This document shows positions 59,148 to 64,000 of a stretch of DNA of 64,000 bases, one piece after another. The notes beneath the pieces were generated by a model, which ran no database searches, had not been told where the DNA came from, and saw only the letters and a program-made list of their open reading frames with translations. A program made the position numbers and the translations under genes. Origin of the DNA: Apoderus coryli (taxonomy: Eukaryota > Arthropoda > Insecta > Coleoptera > Attelabidae); the NCBI GenBank assembly GCA_911728435.2, contig OU452201.1, positions 5,890,001 to 5,954,000 on the forward strand, written 5' to 3'. The first letter of the stretch is position 1; every line of letters begins with the position of its first letter.

Positions 59148-59687
59148 TTGGTGAAACTATCCGAATTCATAAAAAATGTTTAAGGCAAAGCAAAATTAAA
59201 ATTTTAACATAAAAAAAGTGTGAAAAAGTAGTGCCTATAACTTGAAAATTTCAACTAATTTGGCTAGGGTTATAGATGAAATTTGTAATTCGTAGGATGA
59301 CATTTACCTTTATATTATCTTGAACCTAATTTATGTGATTTTCATTAGCATGTTTCAGTTATTTCCAATTTTATGGTTTACTATTAAAACAACAGAACAG
59401 ATTGTGATGAATAATAAATTATTTATTAATAATGACTACTATAAAACAAAAAGAACGCTTAACGAAGTTTTAGTTATTTTTAATTATAGCAATAAATTCA
59501 TTGATCAGATTACCTAATATTAGTTAATAATGGCTATGGGACACTTTGATATTCAAACTGCACCTCTTCAACCAGGTACATTTTTTATTTTACAACCCAT
59601 ATAATTTGCTATTGCTATTTGCTTTCCATATAAAATATATAAATATACATCTCTGAATAAGACTACTTATTATTTGAATAAATCGAC
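59148..59687. other. AT-rich DNA, no gene seen
   Basis: No motif recognised apart from a minus-strand TTGTGGAGTAGAC module at 59688-59700, just before the TA repeat. Confidence 0.35.
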
Positions 59688-59705
59688 GTCTACTCCACAA
59701 AATGA

Positions 59706-59707
<2 letters not shown>

Positions 59708-59757
<50 letters not shown>

Positions 59758-59925
59758 AAGAAAAATGAAATAAACTAACTTGTACGAATCAAAAAAATCT
59801 CGTGACACAAGCTGGATTTGAACCAACATCTCCCAATTGCCGGTCAGGTTCATTTTTCTTTGTATATCGGTGATATACTATACTCTGTCAACTTAGTTGA
59901 ATATCTTTGTTTGTTTATATATATT
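59708..59925. mobile_element. Chimeric SINE copy B with (TA)n
   Basis: A TA microsatellite (59708-59755) is followed by a minus-strand piece of the tRNA-headed SINE (59756-59848: tail, T arm and anticodon arm up to CCGGTCAGG). This is joined directly to a plus-strand piece of the tail (59849 to about 59925, TTCATTTTTCTTTGTATATC onward). The two pieces face opposite ways and share the TTTTTCTTTG segment, so this is a rearranged or template-switched copy. Confidence 0.75.
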
Positions 59926-60053
59926 TATTTGCGATGAGCAAAAGAGAAATAACATTGCATTATGGCAGTGTGTAGTCTATGTTGCCTTTGAATTAAAAGG
60001 TCGAGGCGTAGCACAGCACATAGGAAGCAAGGCATGTACGAATTAAAGAAGTT

Positions 60054-60233
60054 TCATTCATGTGCCACGATAGTTTAATTGGTTAAAACACCTGACCGGC
60101 AATTGGGAGATGTTGGTTCAAATCCAGCTTGTGTCACGAGATTTTTTTGATTCGTACAAGTTAGTTTATTTCATTTTTCTTTGTATATCGGTGATATACT
60201 ATACTCTGTCAACTTAGTTGAATATCTTTGTTT

Positions 60234-60287
<54 letters not shown>
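60054..60287 (+). mobile_element. tRNA-headed SINE, copy C, with (TA)n tail
   Basis: The tRNA-like head is 60064-60136, followed by the same tail as copy A and a TA microsatellite (60237-60287). Over about 185 bases it is identical by eye to 12071-12256. The identity implies recent movement. Confidence 0.8.
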
Positions 60288-60308
60288 GTTAAAACCATGT
60301 TATTATCT

Positions 60309-60347
60309 GCCAGACATGTTTCGAACTACGCGTCCATCATCAGTGGC
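60309..60347 (-). ncRNA. Small hammerhead ribozyme-like motif
   Basis: Minus strand: stem I GCCA, core CTGATGA, stem II GGAC-GCGTA-GTTC (one G-T pair), GAAA, CATG, TC, TGGC. All conserved positions are intact. It abuts the TA tail of SINE copy C. Confidence 0.7.
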
Positions 60348-61129
60348 TTAAGCAACCTTACATAATATGTGAGGATCATACTTCATATAAATGTTTAAGA
60401 AAATTGTTAACTTTTACATCGATTTAAACGTCTATACATTTTGTTGCAAATTAAATTAAGTCAATTAAAATGAATAAAATTAATGGTTTGAATATTGGTA
60501 AGTATTTTTGAGTTGCGTTTTCTTCTTTTTCTCATATCAATCTTAATTATACAATAGGTATTACTACTTTGTAAGAATTTACAATAACGTTGTTGGCTGT
60601 TTGAGGAGTTACAAATGAAAAAATTAAGATTACTTACTTTTGCGGGGAGCTCCGTAATTTTTATAGATAGAAAGTTGCGGTTTTTGGCGACCCCTCGTAT
60701 TCCAACTATCAAATAACTTACCCAAAATTTGAAAACTGTTTCTTATATAACTTTTCCCGTAGATCTCAATTCCGCCTTCGAAATTAATATACGGTTATCG
60801 GACCCTACACCCTGTGTATAAAATTTGTCTTTTTTTTACCTTTTCAAAAAGATTGTTTATCGGTTTTTGGCTTGACTTTTGGTTTAAAAAGCAGTTTATT
60901 TTCGTTCTTTTGCTATTTTTATTTAAGTGTTATTTATCAATTTCTTCGAATAATGACATTTATAATATTTAAATAAATCAATAAATATATTTTAAGACTC
61001 TCAATTTCATAAGAAAATGTTTTTAATTTTATAACACTTTTATGTTTCAATAATTTCCACTTAATGTTTGTATAGATGTTTAAATAATCCATGCCATATT
61101 GTGTTTGACTTGGAAACTATGTACACTAG
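60348..61129. other. AT-rich DNA, no gene seen
   Basis: No coding motif. The minus-strand open frame 60461-60712 shows no family signature. Confidence 0.35.
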
Positions 61130-61171
61130 GCCACCGATGATGGATATTGAAGTTTCCGAAACATTTCTGGC
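61130..61171 (+). ncRNA. Decayed hammerhead-like motif
   Basis: Stem I GCCA/TGGC and GAAA are kept. The core is CCGATGA instead of CTGATGA, and the palindrome is CATT instead of CATG. Expected to be inactive. Confidence 0.5.
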
Positions 61172-62044
61172 ACCACAACTTTAATTTGAACATACCGGTA
61201 GCAAAAATTCACGTTTGGTCTATATTATCTAGCCTGATTTCGATCTTATTTCGAATAAATCAAACAACAATTTTTGTATTAAAAATCCCAAAAATATAAA
61301 AAAAAAAACAGAACATTTTCTAAAACCAATAACATTACTGTTCTGCAAACAAAACCTCTAAATGAAAGAAAAACAAACTTAATTAGTGAGGCGGTAATGG
61401 AAAATATCAACCTCACACAACGCATCGTTGTGAAAACATTTTAAACGCAGGGGTTGATATGAGTTTACAGTAAATGCGGAATGAAACAAAGCCCAGGACA
61501 AATACACCAATAAAACATAACAATGGCAATAACAGTACAAAAGAAGTAACAATGGAAACTCTGCCGGAAACAATCGCTGAACTGGTGAATAGAATTGCAG
61601 GATATTTAAAGGTCTATTAGAAGTGATGTGAAGCGGAGGAGAATTGTTATATGCAGTGTATGTAACAAGAGTTTTCGAAAAAGTATTACACACACAGGAT
61701 GCCTCAAACTTCGATCTCAGTGAAAAGATTTTTGCTACAATTAAAAAAAAAACATCCAAATCGATTCAACAGATTGCGAGAAAATTAACTTTGAAATTGT
61801 CCCAAATTTTAATTTTGATACGAAGCGTATTTTTAGTAAAATTTTTCTTAATAGTTACTTAACACAAACAGAATTTAAATAATACGATGGTCCTCAATGA
61901 TGCGCAATTTTCGATGAACCTGTCCTAAGATGTTCTGGTTGGTTAAGTTATATAGGAGTTAGGATTAAACTGTTTTCGTAAACTTTTGTTGCAAACGTTA
62001 TAATTGAAATGGTTTATTGAATTTTCATTAATATTTATAAAAAC
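61172..62044. other. Unassigned AT-rich DNA
   Basis: Overlapping open frames at 61379-61759 (minus) and 61644-61862 (plus) show no motif that I can identify with confidence. Confidence 0.35.
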
Positions 62045-62370
62045 AAATGAAAAATAATTTAAGGGCAAAGCGGACTAAAATGCTGGTTTTACCTACACAA
62101 GGAATTTTGTTTAATTTAGCAGGGCCCTAGTCTAATTCAATAGAACCAGACCGAGGCATGGGTCGACAGATACTGACGAATTCGTTTCGCTCTTGTTATG
62201 AGCTCGTCAGAGTACCATAGTCGTTGCCCATCTACAAATATCGGCCTGCATTTAAGCACAATAGGATACACAACAGTAGACACATGTAAACACGTATCAT
62301 CTACATGTACATAGTAATGCATATCCTATACCATTAAATTATTTTTAATTTATTATATTTACGGACATGA
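62045..62370 (+). repeat. Dispersed repeat, copy 2, with inverted ends
   Basis: 62045-62165 matches 29009-29135 up to CTAATTCA. After that the 24-base block around GACCGAGGCATGGGTCG is inverted relative to copy 1. The far end (about 62335-62370) contains ATTTACGGACATG, whose complement CATGTCCGTAAAT resembles the start of copy 1 (28989 on, GTCCGTAAAT), which suggests terminal inverted repeats. Confidence 0.6.
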
Positions 62371-64000
62371 AATCCTTTTAATTGTTTATAAAAACATTAC
62401 TTAGTTGCATAGATACTAGGTATAACTCTTACCCTCTAAGCTAATTTTTTATGAATATTCATACTCCTATAAGCGACTATCCCAAAAGTTATTTTAACGA
62501 AATTCCAACATCCCTTTTTTAGTGATAATAAGCACCCCCCGTTCTATTGTAGATAGAATGATGTGACAATCCTTAGGGGGTAAAACAAGCATTAAACCCA
62601 TTGTTTGGGTTATTGCGGAAGCGTTTCCTTCCGAATATACATACATTAATATTCATAACTGTCATATTAAGTTACCTAAGCATATAATGGAATTTTGCAA
62701 TAGCAGATATTTTTGGAAAATTGTTTTATTTTAAGAAATATTTGAATGGTTAGTTTTTAACGTGAATTTTATGATAGTAAAGGACCAACAGCAGGGCTTG
62801 TCAAAGATGCGATAGGGTGTGTCAATTTTGTGACATTGTATTGACACGCTAGTCCTTACGAGCCTGATCCATAACGATCAATATATGAACATACCTATAG
62901 AGGACTGTAAAAAAACCTTAAAGTCCCTTCCAATCTCCAATATAGAGACTGCTGTTGAGTAACCAAAAAGTAGGATAATATAACGATCTCCCGATTCCTC
63001 CTTTTTTAGAGACATATTTACACATGTACTGGTACATTCGGTATACAATCCATCGTTTATCCCGTAACGTTTCCAGGTTTTTGTCTTCTCATTCTACCTC
63101 CCTCATTTTTTCTCCGTGATATATAAGTTCGTTTTGCCTTTCTTCTCTCACACATTTATTTTTCTCTGTGTTAGTGATGTTGTATTTCCTCGTCAACTCC
63201 GCAAAGTTTACGAAGCTTGGAAACTTTTTAGCTGCTATAACACACACAGAGTGTACCTAGAATTCCCAAGAGGGATTAAGGTGCTTGTATACATATATAT
63301 AGATCTGGAAACGACCCTATATTTAGGGAGTGTTGGATATAAATATAGGCCAGAGTCTGCATAAAATGACATAAAGGCGAAAGCCTTAAAGCCATCTGAA
63401 GCGAATACAATATCAACATTTAGATTGCTACATTTATATAATCATGATTGGGCTGACATTTAATTTTTTGTGCAGATGCTTATACTATATAACTTCTGAG
63501 AAGACGTTTTTCATTTCCACACTGTCAGAACCTTGTTTGCCATGGATTGTAATAATTATACTTAGACTTGTTGGCAAATCTTTTGCTCTATGAATTGTTA
63601 CTAAAACTTGGGACTTTTGTCGTATTTTTTACTAATAGTGAGACTATAAACTGACAGTTAATTAGTTAAAAATTCTTAAATGGTATTAATTAGGCTGCGT
63701 AAAATAGACTCAACCCACATTTGATTTTTTTCCAAATTTGGAAACTGAAGTAATAAATGACGTTATCAACTTTTTTTGCCAGAATCATACCTACCTATAA
63801 TTCTCTAGTTCAAAGAAGCTAACTTTGATGAGCAACTTTTGTAAAGAAAAAAATTTGCGTTAGAAAAATAAGCAAAGCTCGTTCGCTCACTTTAAAATAG
63901 CACAAACTGATTTTTCCCTGTCTCAGTGTATTCTGATCTACCACAAAACCCTGTTTGAGATAAAAGACTGAAAATTAACCTCGTTAGCCACCCTTCTCAT
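62371..64000. other. AT-rich DNA to the window end, no gene seen
   Basis: No conserved motif. The open frame 63116-63364 has no recognisable domain. If ChAT runs through, this is still intron. Confidence 0.4.

Noticed and set aside
59320..59517. A 65-codon hydrophobic open frame
   Set aside because: Its composition is what random AT-rich DNA gives, with no conserved motif or splice context.
61644..61862. Possible transposase helix-turn-helix (KSIQQIARKL)
   Set aside because: Only a short HTH-like run, with no catalytic motif or terminal repeats around it.
1..64000. CRISPR arrays, bacterial operons or rRNA genes
   Set aside because: None seen. The intron-containing genes and retroelements show eukaryotic nuclear DNA.

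Overview
This 64 kb window is AT-rich animal DNA and almost certainly comes from an insect. It holds spliced genes with short introns, a glycine-rich resilin-like cuticle protein, cholinergic genes that read like the insect orthologues I know, a BEL/Pao retrotransposon, and many remnants of other transposons. I cannot name the order or species from sequence alone.

Layout. 578-7410: a complete, very young BEL/Pao LTR retrotransposon with an intact 1704-codon ORF and a 5-bp target duplication. 7520-8034: a broken non-LTR reverse transcriptase. 9894-11389 (+): a four-exon AIG1/ADTRP-family membrane hydrolase. 14871-19407 (+): an eight-exon high-affinity choline transporter (ChT). 23043-26882 (-): a five-exon secreted resilin-like cuticle protein with a recognisable core promoter. 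27-45 kb: gene-poor DNA with a mariner deletion derivative, three LINE fragments, foldback elements and ribozyme-like repeats. 45.3-53.6 kb (+): the 5' part of the cholinergic gene locus, with a GC-rich promoter, the ChAT N-terminal exon at 46508-46740, and the complete VAChT gene at 50594-53621 nested in the following ChAT intron. The remaining ChAT exons are not in the window, so they should lie beyond 64 kb. 53.6-64 kb: AT-rich intronic DNA with a hAT remnant, tRNA-derived SINEs and more ribozyme-like motifs.

How the genes fit together. ChT takes choline back into the terminal, ChAT makes acetylcholine, and VAChT loads it into vesicles. All three lie on the same strand within about 40 kb. 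VAChT inside a ChAT intron is the classic cholinergic locus; ChT as a near neighbour is the unusual part. The ChAT exon contains no ATG in any frame and its reading frame is closed upstream, which points to non-AUG initiation, probably at GTG 46626.

The non-genic DNA holds a family of small hammerhead-ribozyme-like motifs with palindromic CATG or CTAG stem III. At least four look intact, and some are followed by a shared TTGTGGAGTNGAC module. There is also a tRNA-headed SINE in two apparently identical copies 48 kb apart, a second tRNA-Ala-like SINE family in inverted orientation, and several long foldback elements. Exon boundaries were read by eye from splice sites, frame and family conservation.
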